Source of the DNA: JAVVHE01 sp032249695
GTDB taxonomy: Bacteria > Pseudomonadota > Alphaproteobacteria > Sphingomonadales > Sphingomonadaceae
Length of the DNA: 64,000 nt
Assembly: GCA_032249695.1 (NCBI GenBank)
Contig: JAVVHE010000016.1
Coordinates: 6,536 to 70,535 of the forward strand
Direction: 5' to 3'
This document shows positions 8,886 through 19,000 of the stretch, one piece after another. Each line of letters begins with the position of its first letter. The stretch's first letter is position 1. The translations under genes were made by a program, and so were the position numbers. The notes beneath the pieces are model-generated. The model had not been told where the DNA came from, did no database searches, and worked only from the letters and a program-made list of their open reading frames with translations.

Positions 8886-8972
8886 GCCGACGCCGCTTGC
8901 CAGCCCGCGCCCCCGCCGTTTATTGCGGCGCAGCAATCCCGAAAAACCGATCCGACAAGGACGCCGCTGACC

Positions 8973-9395
8973 ATGGCCACCGAACGCACGCTTTCAATCC
9001 TGAAGCCCGACGCTACCCGCCGGAACATTACCGGCAAGGTCAATGCGATGCTGGAGGCTGCGGGCCTGCGGATCGTCGCCCAGAAGCGCGTGCGGCTGAG
9101 CCGGGCCGAGGCCGAGGGCTTCTACGCCGTGCACCGCGAGCGGCCGTTCTTCGCCGATCTGGTGCAGTTCATGACGAGCGGACCGGTCGTGGTGCAGGTG
9201 CTGGAGGGGGAGAACGCCGTCGCCCGCAACCGCGAGGTGATGGGCGCGACCAACCCGGCAAACGCGGCCGAGGGCACGATCCGAAAGGTCCACGCCGAGT
9301 CGATCGAAGCAAATACGGTGCATGGCAGCGACAGCGCGGAGAATGCAGCGATCGAGATTGCGTATTTTTTCGCGCAGACCGAAATCCACGCGTGA
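8973..9395 (+). CDS. ndk: nucleoside diphosphate kinase
   Basis: Ndk transfers the gamma phosphate from ATP to NDPs through a phosphohistidine, balancing nucleotide pools in the cytosol. It has 140 residues, exactly family size. The first strand is ERTLSILKPDATRRN, and the active-site signature NTVHGSDS contains His117. GATNPANAAEGTIR precedes it as in all bacterial Ndk. The start is ATG with GACAAGGAC just upstream. It follows holC by 87 bases. Confidence 0.98.
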   Translation: MATERTLSILKPDATRRNITGKVNAMLEAAGLRIVAQKRVRLSRAEAEGFYAVHRERPFFADLVQFMTSGPVVVQVLEGENAVARNREVMGATNPANAAEGTIRKVHAESIEANTVHGSDSAENAAIEIAYFFAQTEIHA

Positions 9396-9515
9396 TCGTC
9401 ACCCCACCTCTAGCCGCCGAGGCGCCCTGTCCCCCGCGCGCTGGCGCGAGAGGGTGGTCAAAGCAACAGCGCGAGGCCCGGCAAGGGAAGTCCCGGTCGG
9501 CGGAAGCGCGCTGAC

Positions 9516-9983
9516 ATGCCAGGGCTCTGGTTCGAAGACTTCAGCGTCGGCCAGCTGATCCGGCATCCGATCCGCCGCACGATCACCGAGGCCGACAATG
9601 TCTGGTTCTCGGCGCTGACGCACAATCCGGCCTATCTGCATCTCGACGAGGAATATTGCCGCGACCAAACCGAGTTCGGGAAGCGCATTGTCAACAGCTG
9701 CTTCACGCTGGGACTGATGGTCGGCATCAGCGTGAACGATACAACCTTCGGCACCACGATCGCCAATCTCGGCTGGGACGAGGTGCGCTTTCCGGCGCCG
9801 TTGTTCCACGGCGACACGGTTCGCGTGGAAACCGAGGTGCTGGACGCGCGCGAGAGCAGATCGCGCCCCAATCAGGGCATCGTCACTTTCCAGCACCGCG
9901 CCTACAAGCAGGACGGGACGCTGGTCGCGACCTGTAAGCGCGGCGCGCTGATGCTGAAGCGGCCCGATCGCTCCTCGATGTAG
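9516..9983 (+). CDS. MaoC-family hot-dog dehydratase
   Basis: A 155-residue single hot-dog domain protein of the MaoC/(R)-hydratase type, which adds or removes water on acyl-CoA substrates. It has the expected GLWFEDFSVGQ opening, the TRTITEADNVWFSALTHNPAYLHLDEEY-like active-site helix (here with ITEADN and LTHNPAYLHLDEE), and a GDTVRVETEVLDARESRS strand late in the fold. Similar stand-alone proteins sit in mesaconyl-/beta-methylmalyl-CoA pathways, but no such partner genes are present here, so the substrate is open. The start ATG is at 9516. Confidence 0.85.
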   Translation: MPGLWFEDFSVGQLIRHPIRRTITEADNVWFSALTHNPAYLHLDEEYCRDQTEFGKRIVNSCFTLGLMVGISVNDTTFGTTIANLGWDEVRFPAPLFHGDTVRVETEVLDARESRSRPNQGIVTFQHRAYKQDGTLVATCKRGALMLKRPDRSSM

Positions 9984-10232
9984 GTCGCCAGGCGGCTGCT
10001 GGTGTTGGATTGACGCCGTCGCTTCGCAAACGAAGGTCGCGGCGAACGCGCTCGCGACCGGACGCAGCTTAGTCGGCTGGCTGGCGGGCGTGATCGCAGC
10101 TCTGCCCGTCCGTTCGTTGACGGCAATCGACTCGAAGGCCGGATGCTCGATCCGGCGATCCGGCGATCCGGCCGGCTTCCATCGTGCCCAGGATGTCCGC
10201 CCAGCGAGCCCGATCCGGCTCGGCGCGGCCCC

Positions 10233-11342
10233 TCAAACCCGCATCGGCATCAGCACGTAGAGCGCGTTCGATTTCGGCCCCTCGCGGATCAGCGTCGGAG
10301 CGGCGGCGTCGGCCAGGTGGACCTCGACCTCGTCGCCTTCGATCTGGCCCAGGATATCCAAGAGATAGCGGCTGTTGAACCCAACCTCAAACGGAGCGGC
10401 GGCGTAGTCGGCGGGCAATTCCTCCTCGGCGACGCCATTTTCGGGCGAGGTGACCGACAGCCGCAGCTTGTCGCGGTCCAGTCCCAGCTTCACCGCGCGC
10501 GTCTTTTCGGCCGCGATGGCTGCGACGCGGTCGACACCGCTGGCAAACGACTGCGGATCGAGGCGCAGCAGCCGGTCGTTCGCCGTGGGAATGACGCGGC
10601 TATAATCGGGGAAGGTGCCATCGATCAGCTTCGACGTCAGCACCGCCGCGCCGAAATCGACGCGGATTTTGGAGGCCGACAGCGACACGCCGACGTCGCC
10701 GTCGGCCTCGTCCAGCAGCTTGCGTATCTCGGCGATGCATTTCTTGGGAACGATCACATCGGGCATGCCCTTGGCGCCTTCGGGCAGGTCCATCGTCACG
10801 CGCGCCAAGCGGTGGCCGTCGGTCGCCACCGCGCGCAGGGCAGGGATCGGGCTTTCGGTCGCGTGCAGGAAGATCCCGTTCAGATAATAGCGAGTCTCCT
10901 CGTTGGAGATCGCAAAGCGCGTCTTGTCGATCATGCGCTTCAGATGCTCGGCCGGCAGATTGAAGCGCACTGGCAACTCGCTTTCGGCGAGTACGGGGAA
11001 GTCCTCGCGCGGCAGCGTCGGCAGGTTGGAGTGATAGCGCCCGGCCCTCACCGCCATGCGGTTGTCCTGCGCGGTCAGCTCCACCTGCGCGCCATCAGGC
11101 AGCTTGCGCGCGATTTCGAACAGCGTCGCCGCGGGCACCGTCGTCGCACCGGGCGTCTCCACCGCACCGGGCGCCGTTTCCACCAGCTGGATGTCAAGAT
11201 CGGTCGCCATGAAGCGCAGCCCGCCGGGCCCCGCCTCGATCATGACGTTCGAAAGGATGGGGATGGTGTTGCGCCGCTCCACCACCGAGTGCACGTGCGC
11301 CAGCGTCTTTAACAGCGTAGCGCGTTCAACCGTCGCTTTCAT
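10233..11342 (-). CDS. dnaN: DNA polymerase III beta sliding clamp
   Basis: This is the ring-shaped processivity clamp of the replicative polymerase. It has 369 residues, the usual length for three clamp subdomains. The start MKATVERATLLKTLAHVHSV and VERRNTIPILSNVMIEA are characteristic, as is the end LMPMRV that forms part of the ligand-binding groove. The ATG at 11342 was chosen because the frame continues upstream only into non-conserved sequence. It is divergent from the AI-2E-type transporter, with 82 bases between. dnaA, recF and gyrB are not adjacent, which is common in sphingomonads. Confidence 0.97.
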   Translation of the reverse strand: MKATVERATLLKTLAHVHSVVERRNTIPILSNVMIEAGPGGLRFMATDLDIQLVETAPGAVETPGATTVPAATLFEIARKLPDGAQVELTAQDNRMAVRAGRYHSNLPTLPREDFPVLAESELPVRFNLPAEHLKRMIDKTRFAISNEETRYYLNGIFLHATESPIPALRAVATDGHRLARVTMDLPEGAKGMPDVIVPKKCIAEIRKLLDEADGDVGVSLSASKIRVDFGAAVLTSKLIDGTFPDYSRVIPTANDRLLRLDPQSFASGVDRVAAIAAEKTRAVKLGLDRDKLRLSVTSPENGVAEEELPADYAAAPFEVGFNSRYLLDILGQIEGDEVEVHLADAAAPTLIREGPKSNALYVLMPMRV

Positions 11343-11424
11343 TCGTCCCTCGGCGTCCCACGTCGAATCGTTATAGCGGGGCCGCCCGGCGGGGGAAGCG
11401 GCGCAGCCAAAGGAAAGGTTCGGA

Positions 11425-12513
11425 TTGTTGCGCCCGAGTTTCACTGTCCGCTTGTTTGCCGTCACGGCGCTGGCGCTGGCGATCGTTGCGCTGTGGTGGC
11501 TGCGCGAGGCGTGGCTGATGCTGTTCGGCGCAGTGCTGATCGCCGCCTTGTTCAATCGGCTGAGCCGCATGTTCCAGAAGCGGCTGGGGCTGCGGCCGGG
11601 CCTGGCGCTGTCCGTCGCCCTGCTGCTGGTGCTGGCGGTGCTGGGCGCGACCTTCTTCCTGTTCGGGCGCGAGGTGGTGAACCAGTTCGGTCAGCTGCAG
11701 GCGCTGCTTCCCGCCGCGTGGGAGCGGGCGCAAGCGTGGGCGCTGTCCACCGGCTTTTTCCCCGACCTGACCGCGCAGCTGAAGGCCGCGATTCCCAGCC
11801 CGTCGCAGGTGCTGAACGTGCTGCAGGGCGTCGCGGGCGGCATCGCTGGCGCGCTGTCGACCATCGGCCTGTCGATCGTCGGCGGCATCTACCTCGCTGC
11901 CGACCCGGAAGCGCACATGCGCGGCTTTCTGGTGCTGTGGCCGCGCGAGCGGCGGCCCTATATCGAGGAGACGCTGCGTGCGCTGGGTCGCGCGCTCGGC
12001 GGATGGCTGACCGCGCAGTTCGCGGCGATGCTGATCATCGGCGCGCTGGTGACGATCGGCCTGCGCATCATCGGCAGCCCGTCGTGGCTGGCGCTGGGGC
12101 TGATCGCGGGGATTACGCAGTTCATCCCCCTCTTGGGGCCGATCCTCGCAGCGGTGCCGGCGCTGCTCGTCGGTGTGGTCGAAGGGCCGCACATGCTGTT
12201 GCTGACGGCAATCGTGTTCGTGGTGGTGCAGCAGCTGGAGGGCAATTTCATCACGCCCATCGTGCAGAAGGAGGTTGCAGCGCTGCCGCCCAGCCTTTCG
12301 ATCTTCACGCTGGTGATCTTCGGGCTGATGTTCGGCGTGGGCGGGGTGATCCTCGCGGTGCCGCTCACCGTTGTCCTTTACACGCTGGTGCTGAAATGCT
12401 GGGTCCGCGACCGGCTGGGCGAGGACGTGTCGCTTCCGGGTGAGCCGCGCGGCACGCATCGCGGCCGCAGCTCGCCCGAGGCTGCGGCGCTAGAGCGGCA
12501 GCAGAAGCGCTAA
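11425..12513 (+). CDS. AI-2E family transporter (PerM-like)
   Basis: A 362-residue polytopic inner-membrane protein of the AI-2E/PerM family. It shows the family pattern of two N-terminal helices, a soluble segment (about 75-140), then the conserved helical block containing GGWLTAQFAAMLIIGALVTI, GLIAGITQFIPLLGPILAAVPAL and VVVQQLEGNFITPIVQKE. TTG at 11425 (or the adjacent TTG at 11428) follows AAAGGAAAGG. Members act as exporters or ion antiporters; the substrate here is unknown. A Pro/Arg-rich cytoplasmic tail follows the last helix. Confidence 0.9.
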   Translation: MLRPSFTVRLFAVTALALAIVALWWLREAWLMLFGAVLIAALFNRLSRMFQKRLGLRPGLALSVALLLVLAVLGATFFLFGREVVNQFGQLQALLPAAWERAQAWALSTGFFPDLTAQLKAAIPSPSQVLNVLQGVAGGIAGALSTIGLSIVGGIYLAADPEAHMRGFLVLWPRERRPYIEETLRALGRALGGWLTAQFAAMLIIGALVTIGLRIIGSPSWLALGLIAGITQFIPLLGPILAAVPALLVGVVEGPHMLLLTAIVFVVVQQLEGNFITPIVQKEVAALPPSLSIFTLVIFGLMFGVGGVILAVPLTVVLYTLVLKCWVRDRLGEDVSLPGEPRGTHRGRSSPEAAALERQQKR

Positions 12514-12531
12514 CTTGCGTTCGGGGCGCGG

Positions 12532-13572
12532 GTGCAGGCATCGGCTTTGGCGACCATGAACCTCGCCCGCTATCCGCGCCGCCGCTATATGGGCGGCCCC
12601 ACGCCCATCGAAGCCATGCCCCGCCTGTCCGCCGCGCTTGGGGTCGAGTGCTGGATCAAGCGCGATGACCTCAACCCGCTCGCGGGCGGCGGCAACAAGA
12701 CGCGCAAGCTGGAGTTCCTCGTTGCCGACGCGCTGGCGGAAGGGGCGGACACGCTCATCACCACCGGCGCGCCGCAATCGAACCACGCGCGGCTGACCGC
12801 GGCTGCGGCCGCGAAGGAGGGCCTGGCCTGCCGCCTGCTGATCGAGGAGCGCGTCCCCGGCAGCTTCAAGGCGGACGCGACCGGCAACAATCTGATGTTC
12901 GATCTGCTGGGCGTTGAGCGGCTCTGCGTCGTCCCGGCAGGCACCGACCTGCAGGCGGGCATGGCGGCGATGGCCGAGGCCGCGCGCGCCGAGGGCCGCA
13001 AGCCCTATGTCATCGCGGGCGGCGGCAGCACGCCGCTCGGTGCGCTAGGCTATGTCGCCTGCGCGCAGGAACTGATGGCGCAGAGCTTCGAGATGGGCGT
13101 GGCGTTCGATCGAGTCGTCGTCGCGAGCGGTTCGGGCGGCACCCACGCAGGGCTGCTCGCGGGCCTGACGGCGCTGAACGCCGGGCTGGCGGTGACGGGC
13201 ATCAACGTCCGCCGTCCGCGCGCCGAGCAGGAGGGCAACATCTTCCGCGAAGCCACCGGCACGGCGCAGCTGCTCAGCGTTACGCCCCCGCCGCGCGAGG
13301 CGGTGGTGTGTCTCGACGAGTGGGTCGGCCCCGGCTACTCGCTGCCCACGCCAGAGATGGCCGATGCGGTGCGGATGGCTGCAGCGTACGAGAACATCCT
13401 GCTCGATCCCGTCTACACCGGCAAGGCGATGGCCGGGCTGATCGGGCTCGCGCGGCGCGGCGAGCTGAAGGGCGAGCGCGTCCTGTTCCTGCACACGGGC
13501 GGCGCACCAGCTCTCCACGTCTATGCCGACGTGCTGGCGCGGGGCATAGCCACGGAGCACGCGCCCGCCTAA
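12532..13572 (+). CDS. dcyD: D-cysteine desulfhydrase (PLP-dependent, ACC-deaminase family)
   Basis: A PLP enzyme of the fold-type II D-cysteine desulfhydrase/ACC deaminase group, converting D-cysteine to pyruvate, H2S and ammonia. The start is NLARYPRRRYMGGPTP, the PLP lysine lies in GGGNKTRKLEF (Lys48 counting from the ATG at 12556), GAPQSNHARLTAA is the substrate-binding block, and LDPVYTGKAMAGLI with FLHTGGAPAL closes the fold, as in E. coli DcyD. A GTG at 12532 gives eight extra residues; the ATG at 12556 is equally plausible. ACC deaminase activity cannot be excluded from sequence alone. Confidence 0.87.
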   Translation: MQASALATMNLARYPRRRYMGGPTPIEAMPRLSAALGVECWIKRDDLNPLAGGGNKTRKLEFLVADALAEGADTLITTGAPQSNHARLTAAAAAKEGLACRLLIEERVPGSFKADATGNNLMFDLLGVERLCVVPAGTDLQAGMAAMAEAARAEGRKPYVIAGGGSTPLGALGYVACAQELMAQSFEMGVAFDRVVVASGSGGTHAGLLAGLTALNAGLAVTGINVRRPRAEQEGNIFREATGTAQLLSVTPPPREAVVCLDEWVGPGYSLPTPEMADAVRMAAAYENILLDPVYTGKAMAGLIGLARRGELKGERVLFLHTGGAPALHVYADVLARGIATEHAPA

Positions 13573-13578
13573 GACCCC

Positions 13579-13683
13579 CGTCATCCCGGGTCTGATCCGA
13601 GTCCCGCTTGCTGCTGCCCGGCGGGCGGCAGGGCGCGATGCGCCGCAGGCCAGCGGGATCCCGGCCCGGGCGCCGGGATGACG
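13579..13683 (+). repeat. imperfect inverted repeat with CGTCATCCCGG / CCGGGATGACG ends
   Basis: The 138-base gap between the desulfhydrase and fpr is bounded by an 11-base perfect inverted repeat (CGTCATCCCGG at 13579-13589 and CCGGGATGACG at 13673-13683) with a GC-rich, partly self-complementary middle. This form is common for dispersed intergenic palindromic elements in sphingomonads. A genome-wide count would be needed to confirm it is repeated. Confidence 0.5.
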
Positions 13684-13710
13684 CCAACGGAAAGACCACG
13701 GCTTCCAACG

Positions 13711-14538
13711 ATGACCACGACGACCGACCTGACCGACCACGCCGCCATTGCCGCGCTCGCCGAAATGAAGGGCCTGTTCGCGGTGCGCGTCACCTACGTG
13801 CACCACTGGACCGATACGCTGTTCACCTTCCGCGTCGAGCGGCCGTCGTCCTTCCGCTTCCGCTCGGGCGAGTTCGTGATGATCGGCCTGCCCGGCGAGG
13901 GCGGCAAGCCCGTCCTGCGCGCCTATTCGATCGCGAGCCCTAGCTGGGAGGAGCATCTCGAGTTCTTCTCGATCAAGGTGCAGGGCGGCGCGCTCACTGG
14001 GCGGCTGCAGCACCTCCAGCCCGGCGACACCATCCTTCTGGGCCGCAAGCCGACGGGAACTCTCGTCATCGACTCGCTGCTGCCCGGCGGCACGCTGTGC
14101 ATGGTCGGCACCGGCACCGGCCTTGCGCCCTTCCTGTCGGTGCTGCGCGACCCTGACACGCACGAGAAGTTCGAGCGCATCGTCGTCACCCACACGGTGC
14201 GGCAGGTCGAGGAGCTTGCCTACCGCCAGCTGCTGGAGAACGACATCCAGCATGACGAAATCTTCGGCGAGGCGCTGCGCGACCGGTTCCATTACTACCC
14301 GACCGTGACGCGGGGCCAATTCCGCAAGCAGGGCCGCATCACCGACCTGATCGCCAGCGGCGAGTTCCGGCGCGATCTCGGCATCGACCAGGAAGATCCG
14401 TTGAGCTTCCGCTTCATGCTGTGCGGCAGCCTTGGCTTCAACAAGGACATGGCAGCGATCCTGGAAGACGCCGGGCTCCACGAAGGCACGCACGCCGTGC
14501 CCGACCGCTACGTGATGGAACGCGCGTTCGTCGGCTGA
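13711..14538 (+). CDS. fpr: ferredoxin--NADP(+) reductase
   Basis: A soluble FAD enzyme that exchanges electrons between NADPH and ferredoxin or flavodoxin. It has 275 residues from the ATG at 13711. The FAD motif RAYSIAS is at about residues 70-76, the NADP-binding loop GTGTGLAPF at about 132-140, and the C-terminal end VMERAFVG is typical of the bacterial subclass. An in-frame ATG at 13678 lies inside the preceding inverted repeat and is a less likely start. Confidence 0.93.
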   Translation: MTTTTDLTDHAAIAALAEMKGLFAVRVTYVHHWTDTLFTFRVERPSSFRFRSGEFVMIGLPGEGGKPVLRAYSIASPSWEEHLEFFSIKVQGGALTGRLQHLQPGDTILLGRKPTGTLVIDSLLPGGTLCMVGTGTGLAPFLSVLRDPDTHEKFERIVVTHTVRQVEELAYRQLLENDIQHDEIFGEALRDRFHYYPTVTRGQFRKQGRITDLIASGEFRRDLGIDQEDPLSFRFMLCGSLGFNKDMAAILEDAGLHEGTHAVPDRYVMERAFVG

Positions 14539-14627
14539 CGACCGCCGCCACCCGTCGACGTCGCGCACCAGATCGGCGTGAACGGTCTCCCGTGACTTTC
14601 CCGATGCCCGCAACCATAAGCCGTGCG

Positions 14628-15038
14628 ATGCCCCCCGCGCCCAAACCCTCGGTCCGTCTGCTGCGTGTGGGTGAGGAGATGCGCCATGCGGTCGCCGAGG
14701 TGCTGGCGCGCGGCGCGGTCGAGGGGCTGCCGGTCTCGGGCGGGCTCATCAGCGTGACCGAAGTGCGGCTGACGCCCGACCTCAAGATCGCGACCGTCTT
14801 CGTGCGCGCGCTGGGGGTGGAGGACCACCGGCCGCTGATCCGCGCGCTCGCCGGCCAGGCGGGCACGGTGCGGCGCGAGATCGCGCGACGCGTCAACCTT
14901 CGCTTTACGCCCGAACTGCGCTTTCGCGTGGACGAAAGCTTCGACACCGGCGCCCGGGTCGACGCGATCCTCAGGCGCCCGGAAGTCGCCCGTGATCTGT
15001 CCGGGCCGGGCAGCAGCGAGCCGGGCGAGTCCGCGTAA
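14628..15038 (+). CDS. rbfA: 30S ribosome-binding factor A
   Basis: RbfA helps 16S rRNA 5'-end processing and late 30S maturation. It has 136 residues from the ATG at 14628 (an ATG eight codons earlier is also in frame). The KH-like fold is marked by LLRVGEEMRHAVAEVL, then VTEVRLTPDLKIATVFVRALG, and RRVNLRFTPELRFRVDESFD with the conserved R-x-D-E-S. It usually sits between infB and truB; here neither neighbour is present, so it is detached from the nusA-infB operon. Confidence 0.94.
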   Translation: MPPAPKPSVRLLRVGEEMRHAVAEVLARGAVEGLPVSGGLISVTEVRLTPDLKIATVFVRALGVEDHRPLIRALAGQAGTVRREIARRVNLRFTPELRFRVDESFDTGARVDAILRRPEVARDLSGPGSSEPGESA

Positions 15039-15261
15039 AGCTCGCAGGGTGACGCGCCACCCCCTCCCGGCGCGGGGGATGTGACCGGAGCGCAGGGCGT
15101 CGGCCGGTGGGGTTGACGATCACGGCCTGCGGCACCCGGCCCCGCCCGGTTCCGGGCAGACCCTGCCCGCGCTAAAGCCCGCCGATGCGCTCGAAGTTTT
15201 GCCGCCCGCCCCAACCGCCGCCGCTGGCCCGCGGCCGCTCCCCGCTGCGGGGACGGGCAGA

Positions 15262-16008
15262 GTGACCCCGCCCGAGTTCGGCCCGCAGCCGCTGGCGATC
15301 GTGACCGGCGGTGCCCGGCGCATCGGCGCGGCCTTCACCCGCGCTCTGGCCGAGGACGGCTGGCGCGTGCTGATCCATTATGGATCGAGCCGCGACGAGG
15401 CCGAGGCGCTCGCTGCCGAAACCGGGGGCGAGGCGGTCGCAGCCGACCTGTCGGCCCCCGACTGCGCCGAACGGGTTATGACCGCGGCGGGCAACCGCGC
15501 ACGGCTGCTGGTGAACAACGCCTCGCGGTTCAGCTATGACGACATGCGCGGCTTCACGGCAGCCGGTTTCGATGCGCACATCGCCGCCAACCTGCGGGCG
15601 CCGGCGCTGCTGACGCAAGCCTTCGCAGCCGCCCTGCCCGACGGCGCGCGCGGGCTGGTCGTCAATCTGCTCGACGCGAAACTGCAGGCGCTGAACCCGG
15701 ATTATCTCACCTATACGCTGTCCAAGGCCGGGCTGGCGTGCCTCACCGAGCTGTCGGCGCGGACGCTCGCGCCGCGCATCCGCGTGAACGCGATCGCGCC
15801 GTCGGTGACGCTGGTCTCGGGCCCGCAGAGCCGCGAGAATTTCGACGCGGTCCACGCCCGGAACGCGCTGGAGCGCGGCGTCGAGGTGGCCGATCTGGTG
15901 GCTGCGCTGCGCTATCTCGTCGCGGCTCCTGCGCTCACCGCGCAGACGCTGACGGTCGACGGCGGCTTCCGTCTGATGGGCTTCGCGCGCGACGTCGCCT
16001 ATCTGTGA
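15262..16008 (+). CDS. SDR family oxidoreductase, pteridine-reductase-like (FolM-type)
   Basis: A 248-residue classical short-chain dehydrogenase. The dinucleotide motif TGGARRIG is at about residues 15-22, NNAS follows at the fourth strand, the catalytic YTLSK is present, and RVNAIAPSVTLVSG follows it. The replacement of the usual Ser-x12-Tyr segment by VNLLDAKLQALNPDYLTY resembles FolM/PTR1 pteridine reductases, suggesting a dihydromonapterin or dihydrofolate role. The GTG at 15262 is the best start, since the frame upstream is low-complexity Ala/Pro. Substrate is inference. Confidence 0.8.
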   Translation: MTPPEFGPQPLAIVTGGARRIGAAFTRALAEDGWRVLIHYGSSRDEAEALAAETGGEAVAADLSAPDCAERVMTAAGNRARLLVNNASRFSYDDMRGFTAAGFDAHIAANLRAPALLTQAFAAALPDGARGLVVNLLDAKLQALNPDYLTYTLSKAGLACLTELSARTLAPRIRVNAIAPSVTLVSGPQSRENFDAVHARNALERGVEVADLVAALRYLVAAPALTAQTLTVDGGFRLMGFARDVAYL

Positions 16009-16090
16009 AGCCCGGGTCGCCTGCCGGATAGACGGCCGACCGCGGAAGTGATTTGCGTGGGTGCCAGCGAACCGGCAGGTTGTCCGGCCG

Positions 16091-19000
16091 ATGACGATGC
16101 CAGCCCCGCTCTATGACCCTGCCGACGAGCATGACTCCTGTGGCGTCGGGCTGATCGCCGAGACGTCTGGGCAGCCGACGCGGCGGGCGGTGGCGCACGC
16201 GATCACCGCGCTCAAGAACTTGTGGCACCGCGGCGCGGTCGATGCCGACGGGCTGACGGGCGACGGCGCGGGCGTGATGCTGGAGCTGCCGGTTCGGTTT
16301 TTCCACGATCATATTGCGGGGACCGCGCACCGCCCCGGCAGCGAATTGCTGGGCGTGGGCCAGATGTTCCTGCCAAGGACCAGCCTTGCCGACCAGGAAG
16401 CCTGCCGCACGATCATCGAGTCCGCGGTGATCGGCTTCGGTTACCGGGTCTACGGCTGGCGGCAGGTCCCGGTCGATACCAGCGTCATCGGAGCGAAGGC
16501 GGCGGCGACGCGGCCCGAGATCGAGCAGATCATGATCGCGGGGCCCGAGGACGGCGGGGCCGCCGCGCGCGACGCCTTCGAACGCGACCTGTATCTCATT
16601 CGGCGGCGCATCGAGCGCCAGGCGATCGCGGCGCAGATTCCGGGCTTCTACGTATGTTCGCTGAGCTGCCGGACGATCATCTACAAGGGCCTGTTTCTGG
16701 CGCAATCGATCGACCGGTTCTACCCGGACCTGGCCGACGAGCAGTTCGTCTCGCGATTCGCGATCTATCACCAGCGCTACAGCACCAACACGTTCCCGCA
16801 GTGGTGGCTGGCGCAGCCATTCCGCTGCATCGCGCATAATGGCGAGATCAACACGCTGCGCGGCAACCGCAACTGGATGCGCAGCCACGAAATCCGGATG
16901 GCCAGCCTCGCGTTCGGCGCCGCGAAGGAGGATGTGAAGCCCGTCATCCCGGCGGGCGCCAGCGACACCGGCGCGCTCGATGCGGTGTTTGAGCTGCTGG
17001 TCCGGGCGGGTCGCGACGCGCCGACAGCCAAGCTGATGCTGGTGCCCGAAGCCTTCGGGCCCGAACTGCCGCCCGCCCACGCGGCGATGTATGCGTATTT
17101 TTCCAGCCTGATGGAGCCATGGGACGGCCCGGCCGCGCTCGCGATGACCGACGGCCGCTTCGCGATCGTCGGCGCGGACCGCAACGCACTGCGCCCGATG
17201 CGCTGGGCGCTGACGCGCGACGGGCTGTTCGTCAGCGGCAGCGAGGCGGGGATCGTTCCGCTCGACGAGGCCGAGCTGACCGCGAAGGGCCGCCTTGGGC
17301 CGGGCGAGATGGCGGGCGTCGACCTCGACGCGGGCACGGTGCTCTGCGACGAGGCGCTGAAGGATCGCATCGCCGCGCAGGCCGACTATGCGGCTCTGGT
17401 CGCCCCGGTGCGGGGGCTGGCCGACATCGCGCCGCCTGCGCCCGAGCCCGGCCCGCGCCTCTCAGCGCCCGATCTGACGCGCCAGCTGATCGCCGCCGGG
17501 CGCAGTCATGAGGACCTCGAGCTGATTTTGAGGCCGATGGTCGAGGACGCGAAGGAAGCCGTCGGATCGATGGGCGACGACACGCCGCTCGCGGTCATCA
17601 GCAACCGGCCGCGCTGTCTGTCCAGCTTCTTCCGGCAGAATTTCGCGCAGGTGACCAACCCGCCGATCGACAGTCTGCGCGAGGGGCGGACGATGACGCT
17701 CCGCACGCGCTTCGGCAACTTCCGTAACCTTCTCGACCCGCCACGCCCTCTCGACGGCGTCCTGGTGCTCGACAGCCCGGTCATCACCAACCGCGAGTGG
17801 GACGCGCTGATCGGCCATTTCGGCGTCAAGGTGGGGCGGATCGATTGCACCTTTCCCGCGGGCGGCGGCCCCGCCGGGCTGCGGGCTGCGATCGAACGCG
17901 CGCGCGCCGAGGCCGAAGCCCACGTCCGCGCCGGCCGCACCGAGCTGTTCCTGAGCGACGAGGGCGCGGGGCCGGAGCGGGTCGCGGTGCCGATGATCCT
18001 CGCCGCAGCCGGGGTGCACAGCCACCTGGTGAGCGCGGGCCTGCGAACCTATGCCAGCCTCAACGTGCGTGCGGCACAAGCGCTCGATACGCATTATGTC
18101 GCGGTGCTGATCGGGGTCGGATCGACAACGGTCAACGCCTGGCTGACGCAGGAGGCGATCGTCGACGCCCACGCTCGCGGGCTGTATGGCGGGCTCGGCC
18201 TAGACGAGGCGGTCGCGCGCTACCGCCAGGCGGTGTCGGACGGGCTGCTGAAGGTCCTCGCCAAGATGGGGATCAGCGTGATCTCGTCCTATCGCGGCGG
18301 CTATAATTTCGAGGCGGTGGGCCTCAGCCGCGCGATCCTGGCTGATCTGATGCCCGGCCTGCCCGGCCGCATCTCGGGCGAGGGCTACACGTCGATCCAC
18401 CTGAACTGCCAGCTGCGCCACCGCGCGGCGTTCGGCGAAGGGCGGCCGCGGCTCGCGATCGGCGGGCTCTACAAGGAACGCGCCGATGGCGAGGCGCACG
18501 GCTGGGGCGGTGAGGAAATCCACGTGCTGCAATCGGCGGTCGCTGCGGGCAGCTACCAGGGCTATCTGACCTACAGCCGCATGGTCGCAGCCAAGCCGCC
18601 GATCGCGCTGCGCGATCTGCTGGCGTTCACCGAAACGCGGCCGCCGGTGCCGATCGAGGAAGTCGAGAGCGTCAATGCGATCCGCCGCCGGTTCGTCACT
18701 CCGGGCATGAGCCTCGGCGCGCTCAGTCCCGAGGCGCACGAGACGCTCGCCATCGCGATGAACCGCATCAGCGCCCGAGCGGTGAGCGGCGAAGGCGGCG
18801 AGGATGCGGCCCGCTTCACGCCGCGGTTGAACGGCGACAATGCGAACAGCACCACCAAGCAGATCGCCAGCGGCCGCTTCGGCGTGACGGCCGAATATCT
18901 GAACGCCTGCGACGAGATCGAGATCAAAGTCGCGCAAGGCGCCAAGCCCGGCGAGGGCGGCCAGCTGCCCGGCTTCAAGGTGACCGAGCTCATCGCCAAG

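Noticed and set aside
8921..8937. CGCCG-TTTATTG-CGGCG hairpin before ndk
   Set aside because: Five-base stem without a T-run; not distinguishable from chance in this GC-rich sequence.
10149..10172. Three tandem GATCCGGC copies downstream of the MaoC gene
   Set aside because: Only 24 bases long and GC-rich; no sign of function or of a CRISPR or regulatory array.
10143..11312. 389-codon plus-strand frame opposite dnaN
   Set aside because: Arg/His/Gln-rich translation with no conserved features; dnaN on the other strand is unmistakable.
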